From contig CAJTLF010000016.1 of NCBI GenBank assembly GCA_910577555.1, positions 1 to 37,422 on the forward strand: a DNA stretch of 37,422 bases, read 5' to 3'. Source of the DNA: an uncultured Christensenella sp. (GTDB lineage: Bacteria > Bacillota > Clostridia > Christensenellales > Borkfalkiaceae). The notes under the pieces are model-generated. The model worked only from the letters and a program-made list of their open reading frames with translations. It did not search any database and was not told the DNA's origin. The translations under genes were made by a program, and so were the position numbers. Position 1 is the stretch's first letter, and each line of letters begins with the position of its first letter. This document shows, one piece after another, positions 1 to 8,990 of this stretch.

Positions 1-390
1 ACCAAGCCCCTATCACTCATAATAGATTTATCGCCGCTGATAGGTATTATTGTTTTTAGCATATTATTCGCTTGCGTTTTGAAAGGACGGTTGCTTGAAA
101 GAGTAACGCACGCTATTTTGGTGTTTGGAATTTGGATGTGTGCGGCAAAATTCTACTGTTACATTTTGGCGCATTTTAAGAAAAAGTGGGTGTTAATAAG
201 TTGCATAATAGGTATGCTCTACTCAATAGGGTTAGCCGCATCCCTTACACCCTTGGATAGATATGTTGAAGTATTGTATTCGTTTACTGATTGGTATTCA
301 ATCTTGTTAAGTTGCGGCTTGCTGATAGTGTTTTATACGATAGTAATTTTAACCGCCATAAGCAAAGGTAATCTTAAAAAGAAACAGTAG
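1..390 (+). CDS. Membrane protein, 5'-truncated by the window edge
   Basis: The reading frame is open from the first base to the TAA at 388-390. Although a TTG could start at 79, hydrophobic coding sequence continues upstream of it (PLIGIIVFSILFACVL in the first 26 codons), so the gene most likely begins outside the window. The visible 129 residues hold about four hydrophobic helices (near residues 10-27, 37-54, 62-78 and 93-118) and end in a basic tail, KGNLKKKQ. I do not recognise the family. It is followed at once by a strong bidirectional terminator. The coding direction opposes the V-ATPase operon, so the two units converge. Confidence 0.6.
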   Translation, partial: TKPLSLIIDLSPLIGIIVFSILFACVLKGRLLERVTHAILVFGIWMCAAKFYCYILAHFKKKWVLISCIIGMLYSIGLAASLTPLDRYVEVLYSFTDWYSILLSCGLLIVFYTIVILTAISKGNLKKKQ

Positions 391-437
391 GAGTAATCAA
401 AAGTTAAATTTCAATTTATATGTCTAAATATGAATTT

Positions 438-466
438 AATAAGCGCGGCTTAAAGCCGCGCTTATT
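438..466. terminator. Bidirectional intrinsic terminator
   Basis: A 14-bp perfect inverted repeat (AATAAGCGCGGCTT with AAGCCGCGCTTATT) sits between the convergent membrane-protein gene and ntpD. It is flanked by T-rich sequence on the plus side and by A/T-rich sequence on the minus side. It can end both transcripts. Confidence 0.8.
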
Positions 467-513
467 TCTTCGTCGCATAATTGCTATTGATATATGGCTT
501 AAACAACGCACGG

Positions 514-1134
514 TTACGCCTTGCTCTTGACTTTCATAAGCCTTATAACGGCGGCGCGCTCATTCTCGTCCAACTTCGATTTAATATACTTTATAGTTTC
601 TTCAAGCTGCGGTATCATAACGTATTCCAACGCGTTCACTCGCCGTTTGTTGCGCTCTATTTCCGCCGCAAGCAACCGCGCCGTTTTTTCCACTTCCGCA
701 AGCTTTACCATTTTAGGAATTAACGCCGCGGCGCGCTCTACGGAACAGTCCGCTTCACCCGTAATTTCGGCATATGCGTAGGGCAATCCTTCAAACCGCC
801 TTTGCTCCACGATGCTTACAACGGGAACGGGAACGCTCATAATACTGCCGGTATCGCACTCGGCAACGACGGCTACGGACGGCATTGAAAAAGCAGTTTC
901 AGCCTGATAGGCGGGCGTAACCGAACGGGCGATAGAAAACTGTTTTAAAGTTTCCGAAAGCTCGCGTTCCACTTCGTCGCGCAGTCGCTTGTTTTCCTTT
1001 ATTATTACGGAAAAACGGCGCACCATTTCGTCCGATTTATCTTTTAATAATTTATGCCCCCTTTTTGCCGTATCCAGCCTGACCTTTAACTTTTTCAGCT
1101 CCATACGGGTGGGGTTTACGTTTAAGCGTGCCAT
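514..1134 (-). CDS. ntpD: V/A-type ATPase subunit D (central rotor shaft)
   Basis: A 206-residue protein starting MARLNVNPTRMELKKLKVRL, the standard opening of V/A-ATPase subunit D. D forms the coiled-coil axle that turns inside the A3B3 head and couples it to the membrane ring. The sequence is mostly long charged helices: an N-terminal helix to about residue 70, and a C-terminal helix from about 135 to 195 with the conserved NALEYVMIPQL element. It is the last gene of the nine-gene operon and starts 13 bases after ntpB stops, with AAGGGTAGT before the ATG. The length is normal for the family. No further stalk or potassium-transport gene follows, unlike E. hirae ntpH and ntpJ. Confidence 0.95.
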   Translation of the reverse strand: MARLNVNPTRMELKKLKVRLDTAKRGHKLLKDKSDEMVRRFSVIIKENKRLRDEVERELSETLKQFSIARSVTPAYQAETAFSMPSVAVVAECDTGSIMSVPVPVVSIVEQRRFEGLPYAYAEITGEADCSVERAAALIPKMVKLAEVEKTARLLAAEIERNKRRVNALEYVMIPQLEETIKYIKSKLDENERAAVIRLMKVKSKA

Positions 1135-1147
1135 ACTACCCTTAAAT

Positions 1148-2515
1148 TTATTTCATATACTTGTCGATATAAATCTGCTTGATTCTTTTAAGTTCGCTTT
1201 TGGGCAGAATTTTAAGAAGCTCCCAACCCAAATCCAGAGTTTCTTCAACCGTTCTGTCGGTATTGAAACCCTGATTAACGTAAACCTTTTCAAACTGTTC
1301 CGCAAACTTCGCGTACAGTTTATCGGTATCGGAAAGAGCCGCTTCACCCAAAATTGCAGAAAGCTCCTTGCTCTCCTTTCCGCTCGCATACGCAGAAAAC
1401 AGCTGGTTCATCGTATCTGCGTGGTCCTCGCGCGTCTTGCCCTTGCCTATGCCCTTATCTTTGAGACGGGAAAGGGACGGCAACACGTCTATCGGCGGAT
1501 TAATACCCTTTTTATACAGGTCGCGCGAAAGAATAATCTGCCCTTCGGTAATGTAACCCGTAAGGTCGGGTATGGGGTGCGTCTTGTCGTCTTCGGGCAT
1601 CGTAAGAATGGGTATTTGCGTTATAGAGCCTTCCGAACCGCGTATTCTGCCGGCGCGCTCGTAAAGCGACGCAAGATTGGTATAAAGATAACCGGGATAT
1701 CCGCGTCTGCCGGGGACTTCGCGCCGCGCCGCCGAAACTTCGCGCAATGCTTCAGCGTAGTTGGTTATATCCGTCATTATTACGAGTACGTGCATACCGC
1801 ACTCGAACGCGAGATATTCCGCGCAGGTCAACGCCATTCGCGGAGTTGCGATACGCTCTACCGCGGGGTCGTTAGCAAGGTTGGTAAACAGTACCGTTCT
1901 TTCTATCGCGCCCGTGCGTTTGAAATCGTCCACGAAGTACTGCGCTTCTTCAAACGTAATACCTATGGCGGCGAACACGACAGCAAATTTTCCGTCGCTG
2001 CCCTTAACCTTAGCCTGCCTTGCAATCTGCGCGGCAAGCTCGGCGTGCGGCAAACCGCTCATCGAGAATACGGGCAACTTCTGTCCGCGCACGAGCGTGT
2101 TCAGCCCGTCGATTGCGGATACGCCCGTCTGAATAAATTCGTCGGGATAGTCGCGTGCGGCGGGATTTATAGGCTCGCCGTTAATATCCATCATTTTATC
2201 GGGAATAACGGGAGCGCCGCCGTCGCGGGGGTTACCCATACCGTCGAACACCCGCCCCAACATATCCCTTGAAACCGCAAGCTGCTGTCCGTGACCCGTA
2301 AATCTCGCCTTAGCGGAAGATATATGCAAGCCCTGGGAATTTTCAAACAACTGCACTACCGCCTTGTCGCGGTTAATTTCAAGCACTTTGCCGTGGCGTA
2401 TTTCGCCGTTAGCACACACCACGTCTACGAGTTCGTCGTATTTTACCCCTTCAACCCCTTCAACTAACATCAGCGGGCCGACGACTTCGCGTATGGTCTT
2501 ATATTCCTTAAACAT
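1148..2515 (-). CDS. ntpB: V/A-type ATPase subunit B (non-catalytic head subunit)
   Basis: Subunit B alternates with A in the A3B3 head and contributes to the nucleotide sites without hydrolysing ATP. The protein has the family motifs SGLPHAELAAQIARQA and RRGYPGYLYTNLASLYERAG, and it lacks a Walker A P-loop, as expected. A longer frame starts at 2533, but the ATG at 2515 (MFKEYKTIREV) is preferred because a strong AAGGGGGG ribosome site lies six bases upstream of it. That ATG overlaps the ntpA stop by eight bases (ATGTTTAA), giving translational coupling of A and B, which are needed in equal amounts. The length is about 455 residues, normal for B. Confidence 0.95.
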   Translation of the reverse strand: MFKEYKTIREVVGPLMLVEGVEGVKYDELVDVVCANGEIRHGKVLEINRDKAVVQLFENSQGLHISSAKARFTGHGQQLAVSRDMLGRVFDGMGNPRDGGAPVIPDKMMDINGEPINPAARDYPDEFIQTGVSAIDGLNTLVRGQKLPVFSMSGLPHAELAAQIARQAKVKGSDGKFAVVFAAIGITFEEAQYFVDDFKRTGAIERTVLFTNLANDPAVERIATPRMALTCAEYLAFECGMHVLVIMTDITNYAEALREVSAARREVPGRRGYPGYLYTNLASLYERAGRIRGSEGSITQIPILTMPEDDKTHPIPDLTGYITEGQIILSRDLYKKGINPPIDVLPSLSRLKDKGIGKGKTREDHADTMNQLFSAYASGKESKELSAILGEAALSDTDKLYAKFAEQFEKVYVNQGFNTDRTVEETLDLGWELLKILPKSELKRIKQIYIDKYMK

Positions 2516-4268
2516 CGCCGTCCCCCCTTGCAAGCGTTTTCAGTTCGGTATTGATTAATTTCAAAATCCCGTCGAATTCATCGAGCTTGTCTTCGGTAAT
2601 ATATTTTGCACGACCTATCTTTTCCTTGCACGAGCAGGAAAGAATCGCGTTCATATCCGCATAATTTTCAACCGCTTCCCTTGCGCGCGCGTCGAATTCG
2701 CAGATTAACTTCAACATTAAGTACTGTTTTTTAAGCGAAGTATAGGTATCCACGTCGTCGAACGCGTTCTGGTGCAGATAGTCTTCGCGGATTATCTTCG
2801 CCGTTTCCATAGTCAGCCTGTCCTTTGACGACAGCGCGTCCACGCCGACCAGCCTTACTATCTCGTCCAGAGCCGCCTCTTCCTGCAAAACGGTCATAAC
2901 GAACTGGCGATACTCGATAAAATCCGCGCCTGCATTCTCGTCGAACCATTCCTTCATTTTATCGGCATAAAGCGAATAACTGATAAGCCAGTCTATTGCG
3001 GGGAAATGGCGTTTATACGCGAGCGACGCAGAAAGCCCCCAGAACACTTTTACTATACGAAGGGTAGCCTGGGAAACGGGTTCGCTCAAATCACCGCCCG
3101 GGGGAGATACCGCGCCGATTGCCGTAACCGACCCCGTTCTTTCTTCACTGCCCAAAATCTTAACTATGCCCGCCCGCTCGTAAAACTCCGCAAGTCGGCT
3201 GGAAAGGTAGGCGGGATAACCTTCGTCGCCCGGCATTTCTTCAAGTCTGCCGCTCATTTCGCGCAACGCTTCCGCCCAACGCGAAGTGGAATCCGCCATT
3301 ATTGCCACGTTATAGCCCTGGTCGCGGAAATATTCGGCGATAGTTATACCAGTGTAAATAGACGCTTCACGCGCCGCAACGGGCATATCCGAAGTGTTGG
3401 CGATAAGCACCGTGCGCTTCATAATGGGTTCGCCCGATTTCGGGTCTTTCAGCTCGGGGAACTCGTTCAATACGTCGGTCATCTCGTTGCCGCGCTCGCC
3501 GCAACCTATATATACTATAATATCTGCATCCGCCCACTTTGCGAGCTGGTGCTGGACGACCGTTTTACCGCTTCCGAAAGGTCCGGGAACGGACGCGACG
3601 CCGCCGCGTGCTATGGGGAAAAGAGTATCAACCACGCGCTGTCCCGTCACCATTGGAGTGTTGGGAGAGAGCTTTTCGCGGTAAGGTCTGCCCTTACGCA
3701 CGGGCCACTTTCTCAACATCGCGACGGATTTTTTACCGCCGTCCGTCTCGATAACGGCAATTTCGTCCGTAATGGTAAAGTCGCCCTTTTGTATGGACGC
3801 CACTTTGCCGTTTACGCCGTTGGGTACTAAAATTCTATGCTCAATAAGCTCTGTTTCCTTAACCGTTCCAAGCACGTCGCCTTCGACTACCGTATCGCCC
3901 TTTTTAACCTTCGGAACGAACGACCATTTCTTTTCGCGGTCGAGATTGTTTACCTTGACCCCGCGGGATATTCTCGCGCCGTAATTTTCGTAAAGGGTGG
4001 TAAGCGGACGCTGTATCCCGTCGAATATACCCGAAATAAGTCCGGGTGCGAGCTCAACGGAGAGCGGCTCGCCCGTAGATATTACGTCTTCACCCGGACC
4101 CAGCCCCGCCGTTTCTTCGTAAACCTGCACTGACGCTTTGTCGCCGCGCAGTTCTATAATTTCGCCTATAAGCCCCTTATCCGAAACGCGGACAACGTCG
4201 TACATCTTGCAGTCCGCCATGCCTTCGGCAATAATCAAAGGCCCCGAAATTTTAACCGTTTTTCCCAT
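2508..4268 (-). CDS. ntpA: V/A-type ATPase catalytic subunit A
   Basis: The 586-residue catalytic subunit that hydrolyses ATP in the soluble head. The Walker A loop GPFGSGKT is at residues 229-236 and the catalytic glutamate region GCGERGNE at 255-262, followed by MADSTSRWAEALREMSGRL. A bulge (non-homologous) domain lies between about residues 115 and 185, as in all V/A-type A subunits and unlike F-type beta. The start ATG at 4268 has GGAG seven bases upstream. The gene sits between the F and B subunits in the canonical order. No key residue is missing. Confidence 0.97.
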   Translation of the reverse strand: MGKTVKISGPLIIAEGMADCKMYDVVRVSDKGLIGEIIELRGDKASVQVYEETAGLGPGEDVISTGEPLSVELAPGLISGIFDGIQRPLTTLYENYGARISRGVKVNNLDREKKWSFVPKVKKGDTVVEGDVLGTVKETELIEHRILVPNGVNGKVASIQKGDFTITDEIAVIETDGGKKSVAMLRKWPVRKGRPYREKLSPNTPMVTGQRVVDTLFPIARGGVASVPGPFGSGKTVVQHQLAKWADADIIVYIGCGERGNEMTDVLNEFPELKDPKSGEPIMKRTVLIANTSDMPVAAREASIYTGITIAEYFRDQGYNVAIMADSTSRWAEALREMSGRLEEMPGDEGYPAYLSSRLAEFYERAGIVKILGSEERTGSVTAIGAVSPPGGDLSEPVSQATLRIVKVFWGLSASLAYKRHFPAIDWLISYSLYADKMKEWFDENAGADFIEYRQFVMTVLQEEAALDEIVRLVGVDALSSKDRLTMETAKIIREDYLHQNAFDDVDTYTSLKKQYLMLKLICEFDARAREAVENYADMNAILSCSCKEKIGRAKYITEDKLDEFDGILKLINTELKTLARGDGDV

Positions 4269-4286
4269 AAATAAACTCCAAACCGT

Positions 4287-4598
4287 TTAAAACAATATAT
4301 CTACGCCCAACGCCCGCTCCATCGCCTTTTTAATAAGCTCGTCGCCGTAACCCGTAGTTCCCTTTTGCGACGGAACGCTTAAAACCACCGGATAAGGCTC
4401 TTCGTCGAACCTTTTCAGAAAGGACTCGAGCAGTCTTGAAAATTCTTCGGTAATAAAAATAATAGCGTATTCCTTTGCGAGCTTTCTTACAAGCTCCTTT
4501 GCGGCGTCGGAATTTTCCGCGGGAAACGCCGCAACTCCCGCCGCTTTGAATACCGTAATGCTTTCGCCGTCGCCGACGATTGCCATTTTACCCTGCAT
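4287..4598 (-). CDS. ntpG: V/A-type ATPase subunit F (ntpG-type central stalk)
   Basis: A 103-residue protein with the small Rossmann-like fold expected for subunit F, which binds the D shaft. Visible features are the opening KMAIVGDGESITVFKAAGV, then AIIFITEEFSRLL and the C-terminal PVVLSVPSQKG, all typical of this family. In E. hirae the equivalent gene is called ntpG; other systems call it atpF. The first ATG (MQGKM) has a GGGGG tract six bases upstream, and the second ATG four codons in is also possible. It lies 11 bases after ntpC and 18 bases before ntpA in the operon. Confidence 0.9.
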   Translation of the reverse strand: MQGKMAIVGDGESITVFKAAGVAAFPAENSDAAKELVRKLAKEYAIIFITEEFSRLLESFLKRFDEEPYPVVLSVPSQKGTTGYGDELIKKAMERALGVDILF

Positions 4599-4609
4599 AT
4601 ATACCCCCG

Positions 4610-5581
4610 CTAAACCGCGCGCAACCGCGCCTTTATCGCGTTCTCTTCAACGCCCGCGAGCAAACAGACAAATATAATTCTTAAATTCGAATTTTCCGCC
4701 ATACGCCTTAATACGTAGTACACGAACGGCTCTTTGGCTTTCAATTCAAATCTGCGCCCGACCAAGCTTTCCGTTTCGACGGAATCCCTTATCCTCTCCG
4801 CACGGGCAAACGAGCGTCCGCTCTGCTTTTCTTCAACGCATACCTTAACGAACTCTTTATAAGGCGAATTTTCAAAAGCGGATATTGCCCTGTTACCGTC
4901 GCCGTTACTTATTTCCAGCAGCTGTTCACGGGTAACCTTACCCGCCATAATCGCGTTATCCAGAGCATATTCGGGGGTCTTTGCGCGAAACGCCGAAATA
5001 ATATCCGTCATATCCGCCCTTTGCACCGCAAAGCTTTTTAAAAGCTTATTGCGTTTGCAAGCGTCAGTCAGATATTTATATTTCGCCCGTTCGAATATAA
5101 CGCCTATATCCGCGCCGACCGCAGTTTTATTCTCGTCCGAAAGCAAGGCAACCGCGTCTTCGCAAGCTTTTTTTAAACAATCGGGCAACCCGTTAAAATT
5201 ATTCTCTTCAACGCAACGGGTTAGTTCTTCCAGGGCGATAAGCCCTTGCGGCGCAACCATCTTGTCCGCGTCGCCGCCCGAATATTTCGCCTTGATAACG
5301 GCTTTTGCGTTATGGAAGTCGCGCGGAGCTAAAAAGTACGTCTTTTCTGCCGAAGTCGGCGCATATTCCCGCACGAATTCGTCCAAATCGCGTTCGTCCG
5401 CGGCAAGCAGGCTCTCATATTCGAACGCGGAACGCGCCGCGTTTCTGCCGAAGCCGCACTCCGAAAGACTGCGAAAAACTTCGTCCGCAGAAGCTTCGCA
5501 AAACTTTAAAAGCTTACTGCCGAGAAGATAAGTCTCTTTGACCGCTATTACTCCGTTTAAGTATGCTAAATCTTTTGCCAT
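4610..5581 (-). CDS. ntpC: V/A-type ATPase subunit C (d-type, links shaft to c-ring)
   Basis: A 323-residue, almost entirely helical protein matching the V/A-ATPase subunit C/d family, which sits as a funnel on the membrane c-ring and receives the D/F shaft. Supporting motifs are AYLNGVIAVKETYLL at the N-terminus and the C-terminal KEPFVYYVLRRMAENSNLRIIFVC. The position between ntpE and the F-subunit gene is the canonical one. It starts three bases after ntpE ends, so it is probably translated by coupling. The length is slightly below the usual 330-350 residues but nothing appears missing. Confidence 0.92.
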   Translation of the reverse strand: MAKDLAYLNGVIAVKETYLLGSKLLKFCEASADEVFRSLSECGFGRNAARSAFEYESLLAADERDLDEFVREYAPTSAEKTYFLAPRDFHNAKAVIKAKYSGGDADKMVAPQGLIALEELTRCVEENNFNGLPDCLKKACEDAVALLSDENKTAVGADIGVIFERAKYKYLTDACKRNKLLKSFAVQRADMTDIISAFRAKTPEYALDNAIMAGKVTREQLLEISNGDGNRAISAFENSPYKEFVKVCVEEKQSGRSFARAERIRDSVETESLVGRRFELKAKEPFVYYVLRRMAENSNLRIIFVCLLAGVEENAIKARLRAV

Positions 5582-5584
5582 ATA

Positions 5585-6160
5585 TCAGCCTTTGGAAAAG
5601 AGTTGCGCCGCAATTTCCGCCACGCGCTCTTCCCTGTCCGCGGCAAGCATCGCGCCGTAAGATACGTCCTTATCGCACGACTTGCCCTTTAAAATAAATC
5701 CGCCGCCCAACATTCCCTTACTCTTCGCAATTTTAAGCGACTTTTCGGAAATTATAGGAAGCTTGGCTACCGCCGCCGTATGTTTATAGCTTACGTCGAA
5801 CAAAATCTCGTCGCCGTCGTCGGCGTATTCTTTCAAAACCCGCTCGGCAATGCAAAGCGAGTCCTTTTCACCGAGATTTATAAGCCCGTCCAGCGCACGC
5901 GAATACACTTCGTCTAAAACCTTGCGCTTTGCCGCAAGCTCTAACTTAGCGCAATCGAGCCGTGCCGTCGCCGCTTTTCCGTCCGCAATCGCTTTGGCTC
6001 GTTTTTCCGCTTCCAACCGCGTGCCGTCGGAATTTCTGCGCGCCCGCTCTTTTGCGGCGGCAACAATCTCTTCCGCACGGCGTTCCGCGTCGGAAACTAT
6101 CTTCTCCGCTTCCGCTTCCGCATCGGATATTATTCTTTGTACGATACTTTCCTTACTCAT
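5585..6160 (-). CDS. ntpE: V/A-type ATPase subunit E (peripheral stalk)
   Basis: A 191-residue subunit E, half of the peripheral stalk that stops the head from turning with the rotor. The first 80 or so residues are a charged, alanine-rich coiled coil (RIISDAEAEAEKIVSDAERR and onward). The C-terminal part is a globular domain ending GAMLAADREERVAEIAAQLF, with the DVSYGA element typical of E. It begins one base after the ntpK stop and has no clear ribosome site of its own, so coupling to ntpK is likely. Its coiled-coil partner is the ntpF product at the start of the operon. Confidence 0.9.
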   Translation of the reverse strand: MSKESIVQRIISDAEAEAEKIVSDAERRAEEIVAAAKERARRNSDGTRLEAEKRAKAIADGKAATARLDCAKLELAAKRKVLDEVYSRALDGLINLGEKDSLCIAERVLKEYADDGDEILFDVSYKHTAAVAKLPIISEKSLKIAKSKGMLGGGFILKGKSCDKDVSYGAMLAADREERVAEIAAQLFSKG

Positions 6161-6161
6161 T

Positions 6162-6614
6162 TTAAGCTACTGCGCCTATAACCATAATGGAAATAATAAG
6201 TCCCAAAATCGCGTAGAACTCTATCATCGCGGGATAAATAATCAATTTACCGCCAAGCGAATCCTGCTTGCCTACCGCGTAAATACAGTTTGCCGCCGAC
6301 TTGCCCTGAAAAATACCTGTCACAAGTCCCGAAATCGCCATTGGCAACACGGCTCCGAACAACGCCCAGCCCTGCTCGGCAGTTTCAAGCGCGGCAATAT
6401 TTCCCGACGCTATAATGCCGATAATAAAGCCGTAAATACCCTGCGTTGCGGGCAAAAGCACGAGAACGAGTACTTTACCGAATTTTTTTGGGTTTTCGCC
6501 GAGTACTCCCGCGGCGGAGCTGCCCGTTTTGTAAAGTCCCAAAGCCGAACCTATGCCGCACAAAAGCACGCACACCGCAATACCCATTACGCCTATAACC
6601 GAACCAATCGTCAT
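6162..6614 (-). CDS. ntpK: V/A-type ATPase c-ring proteolipid, sodium-binding type
   Basis: A 150-residue membrane protein with four helices, a duplicated c subunit of the E. hirae NtpK kind. The first hairpin contains LLPATQGIYGF and the second GIFQGKSAAN and MIEFYAILG. Known sodium ligands of E. hirae NtpK (L61, T64, Q65, Q110, E139, with Y68 nearby) all have counterparts here at a constant offset of seven: L54, T57, Q58, Q103, E132 and Y61. This is strong sequence evidence for sodium rather than proton transport. The start has AAGGAG six bases upstream. The unit lies between ntpI and ntpE. Confidence 0.95.
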   Translation of the reverse strand: MTIGSVIGVMGIAVCVLLCGIGSALGLYKTGSSAAGVLGENPKKFGKVLVLVLLPATQGIYGFIIGIIASGNIAALETAEQGWALFGAVLPMAISGLVTGIFQGKSAANCIYAVGKQDSLGGKLIIYPAMIEFYAILGLIISIMVIGAVA

Positions 6615-6631
6615 AAAAATCTCCTTAAAGT

Positions 6632-8650
6632 TTAAAAATGTTTTGTCGAACCGCCCGCTTTAACGGCGGAATTTTCTAATTTGATAAATTTGTGATTACT
6701 TCCGAGCGGAGCAAACAACTCCCCTTCGCCTTCGTAGAATCTGCCGTAAAATTCCACGTATTGCAGTCTTGCATCGTGTATATACGCGCCTAAAAGCCCT
6801 ATCGCCAAGTTAAACGCGTGCCCCACTACGAGAAGAACGACGCCGAGTATTATCAGTGCGGGATTGCCGCTTGCAAGAAAACCGACGCCGCCGTCCATAC
6901 CCGTAACCGCGTAGCCCGAAATAATCTGCGCAATTACCGCACCCGAGAGCATAAGCCCGTAAAGCCTTGCATAGCTGAGAATATCCGAAGCGTAGTTAAT
7001 AACGCCGTAAGCCGTGCCGAACCCCTTCGTGAATTTGCCGAGAAGCTTTTCCTTTCTTCCCGCGGTGAATATGGCAATAACCAGCGCGACGCCCGCCATT
7101 ACCCCGCCTATATACGCGAGATAAGGCGCGGCAAGCTCGTCTATAAAGCCCGCTATCGCCAAGCCTACGCCCAGAGAGAACACCACCCAGACCAAGCCGT
7201 CGAGTATTCCGTCCCAGAACTGTCCGCGGCGCATACACTGAATTGCCTTACATACGTAACCTACCAGAAGATGCACAACGCCTATTTCGAGACTGATAAG
7301 GAGTACCGCAGGCACCTGAATACCCATAAGCCCCCACGTGTCGTCCTTTGCGTTGGGCATTACGGTAAACGGGAATACGCCTATTCCGAATACCGAATTA
7401 AACAGTACACCCCATAATATAGCGAAAATACCGCCGACCGCGAACACTCCCGAAAGCCTTTTTAGCCCGCCGTCGTCGCCCCGTTTTTTCCAATAAACGA
7501 AACCTCCGCCCAAAAGCATAATAAGTCCGTACCCCACGTCGCCCATTATAAAGCCGAGAAACAAACTGTAGAAAAAAGCCATTACTCCGTTGGGGTCGAA
7601 CTCCTTCGCGTTCACGGGAGAATAGGTGTCGGTAATGGTTTCGAAGTTTTTAACGACTTCGTTATTTTTATAAAGAGTAGGCGGCATCTCGTCGCCGTCG
7701 GGTTCGGAAAATTCGTAGTAAACCGCGTCCGTAGTCTCTTCGAGAGCGGCGCACACGCTCTCTTTTGCATCTTTTGGCACGTACGCTTCCAAAAGAAAGG
7801 TCTTGTCCGTCCTGCGCATTTTCTGTGACTGAACCTGTTTTTCGAGACTGAACCGCACCCAATCGCAGTACACTTTCAAAGTTTTGACGCTGTTTCCGAG
7901 CGAACGCAGTTCTTCGCCTATATCGTCCGCACGCGCCCTGTCTTCCCTTAACTCTTCGTTCAGTTGCGCGTAAAGCTGTGCGCCCGTACCGTCCTTATAA
8001 GGACAAGCCGAAAACCCGAGCTGCGAGAGAACGGCGTCGCCGTCCTCCGAGCGGTGAAATACGAATATGACGAGCGCGTTTCCCCCGTCGTTTGAAATAA
8101 CTTTAAAATCGAACAGCTCGTTCCGCGCTACCGCCGAAGAAAGCTCGTCCAGCGCGGTTGCGGGCAATACGCCCAGCCTTACTTTTGCGTTGGAGGTATC
8201 GCCGAAAGCGGAAAAGGGCAATTCCAATAAAGAATAAATTTGCGCCGCCGAAATAGCCCGTTCGGTTTTCAAAGATTTATTCGAAAGCGTTCTGCGCTCG
8301 TTTGAAAGCGAATAAATCTTTTCCGCAAGCCCGTCCATTTCGTCCTTCAATTTCCACGCGGATATGAAATCGGAATAAGCTACGGCAAAGCCGTCCTTAA
8401 GCTCGTCTGATTTAATTTTATTTTCGCTATTGTAAACCCCAATCTCAGCAGTCAATATTTCAAGCGCGCCTTCGGTTTTGGCGAGATATTTTTGCAATTC
8501 GTCGCCGCTTTCGCCGAACGCAAGGGTATCCGGTAAATCGCGGTGTTCCTTTATTTCCGCCGCGCCCGTCCTTTGCAACGCGTCAAGCACCCCGTCGCGG
8601 TCGTAAGACATTGCAACGAGATTGAGTTTTTGCATTTCAGCAACCGCCAC
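6632..8650 (-). CDS. ntpI: V/A-type ATPase subunit I/a (membrane ion-channel subunit)
   Basis: A 672-residue subunit a homologue. Residues 1 to about 350 are the cytoplasmic arm with long charged helices that holds the peripheral stalks. The rest is a membrane domain of about eight helices (FFYSLFLGFIMGDVGYGL near 359-376 and onward). The key channel residue is the arginine in SDILSYARLYGLMLSG (R562), which faces the c-ring carboxylate; H611 and R628 lie in the conserved C-terminal segment. The start is taken as GTG at 8650 because AAGGAG lies eight bases upstream inside the end of ntpF; this overlaps ntpF by 14 bases. An ATG five codons later (8635) is an alternative. Confidence 0.93.
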   Translation of the reverse strand: MAVAEMQKLNLVAMSYDRDGVLDALQRTGAAEIKEHRDLPDTLAFGESGDELQKYLAKTEGALEILTAEIGVYNSENKIKSDELKDGFAVAYSDFISAWKLKDEMDGLAEKIYSLSNERRTLSNKSLKTERAISAAQIYSLLELPFSAFGDTSNAKVRLGVLPATALDELSSAVARNELFDFKVISNDGGNALVIFVFHRSEDGDAVLSQLGFSACPYKDGTGAQLYAQLNEELREDRARADDIGEELRSLGNSVKTLKVYCDWVRFSLEKQVQSQKMRRTDKTFLLEAYVPKDAKESVCAALEETTDAVYYEFSEPDGDEMPPTLYKNNEVVKNFETITDTYSPVNAKEFDPNGVMAFFYSLFLGFIMGDVGYGLIMLLGGGFVYWKKRGDDGGLKRLSGVFAVGGIFAILWGVLFNSVFGIGVFPFTVMPNAKDDTWGLMGIQVPAVLLISLEIGVVHLLVGYVCKAIQCMRRGQFWDGILDGLVWVVFSLGVGLAIAGFIDELAAPYLAYIGGVMAGVALVIAIFTAGRKEKLLGKFTKGFGTAYGVINYASDILSYARLYGLMLSGAVIAQIISGYAVTGMDGGVGFLASGNPALIILGVVLLVVGHAFNLAIGLLGAYIHDARLQYVEFYGRFYEGEGELFAPLGSNHKFIKLENSAVKAGGSTKHF

Positions 8651-8954
8651 GCAAAATTCTCCTTACTATTTCTTTTGAAATATTTTCCGACTTATTAATA
8701 GCGTTATCGGCAAAAGCGGCGCACTCCGCCGTCTTTTTTTTGATTGCCGCGGCGTAGTTATCTTTTGCCAGATTTTCCGCGTCCTTTATAGCCTTATCGC
8801 GCAAAGCGCGGCACTCTTCTTCGTTTTGCCCGGCTATCCCGCTTGCCGCAGCTTCCGCATCCGCGGCAATTTTCGCCGCTTTTTCAAGCGCATCGGCTTT
8901 TATTCGGGCGGCTTTTTGCTCCGCCGAAGTGATTGCCTGTAAAATTTCTTCCAT
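8637..8954 (-). CDS. ntpF: V/A-type ATPase stalk subunit G/H (ntpF-type)
   Basis: A 105-residue, alanine- and lysine-rich coiled-coil protein beginning MEEILQAITSAEQKAARIKA, the peripheral-stalk partner of subunit E. The frame stays open up to 9068, but the upstream part is AT-rich, does not look like this family, and contains the promoter. The ATG at 8954 is the start that gives the normal family length. It has no ribosome-binding site and lies only seven bases from a perfect TATAAT, so the mRNA probably begins at the start codon. It is the first gene of the operon, and its end overlaps ntpI. Confidence 0.85.
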   Translation of the reverse strand: MEEILQAITSAEQKAARIKADALEKAAKIAADAEAAASGIAGQNEEECRALRDKAIKDAENLAKDNYAAAIKKKTAECAAFADNAINKSENISKEIVRRILRGGC

Positions 8955-8961
8955 AAGCGTA

Positions 8962-8990
8962 ATTATATCATAACGCCCCGCCGTTTGCAA
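8962..8990 (-). promoter_or_regulatory. ntpF promoter: Sigma-A promoter of the V-ATPase operon, leaderless type
   Basis: On the minus strand TTGCAA (8985-8990) and TATAAT (8962-8967) are separated by exactly 17 bases. Only seven bases lie between the -10 box and the ntpF ATG, which places the transcript start at or within a base or two of the start codon. Confidence 0.75.
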
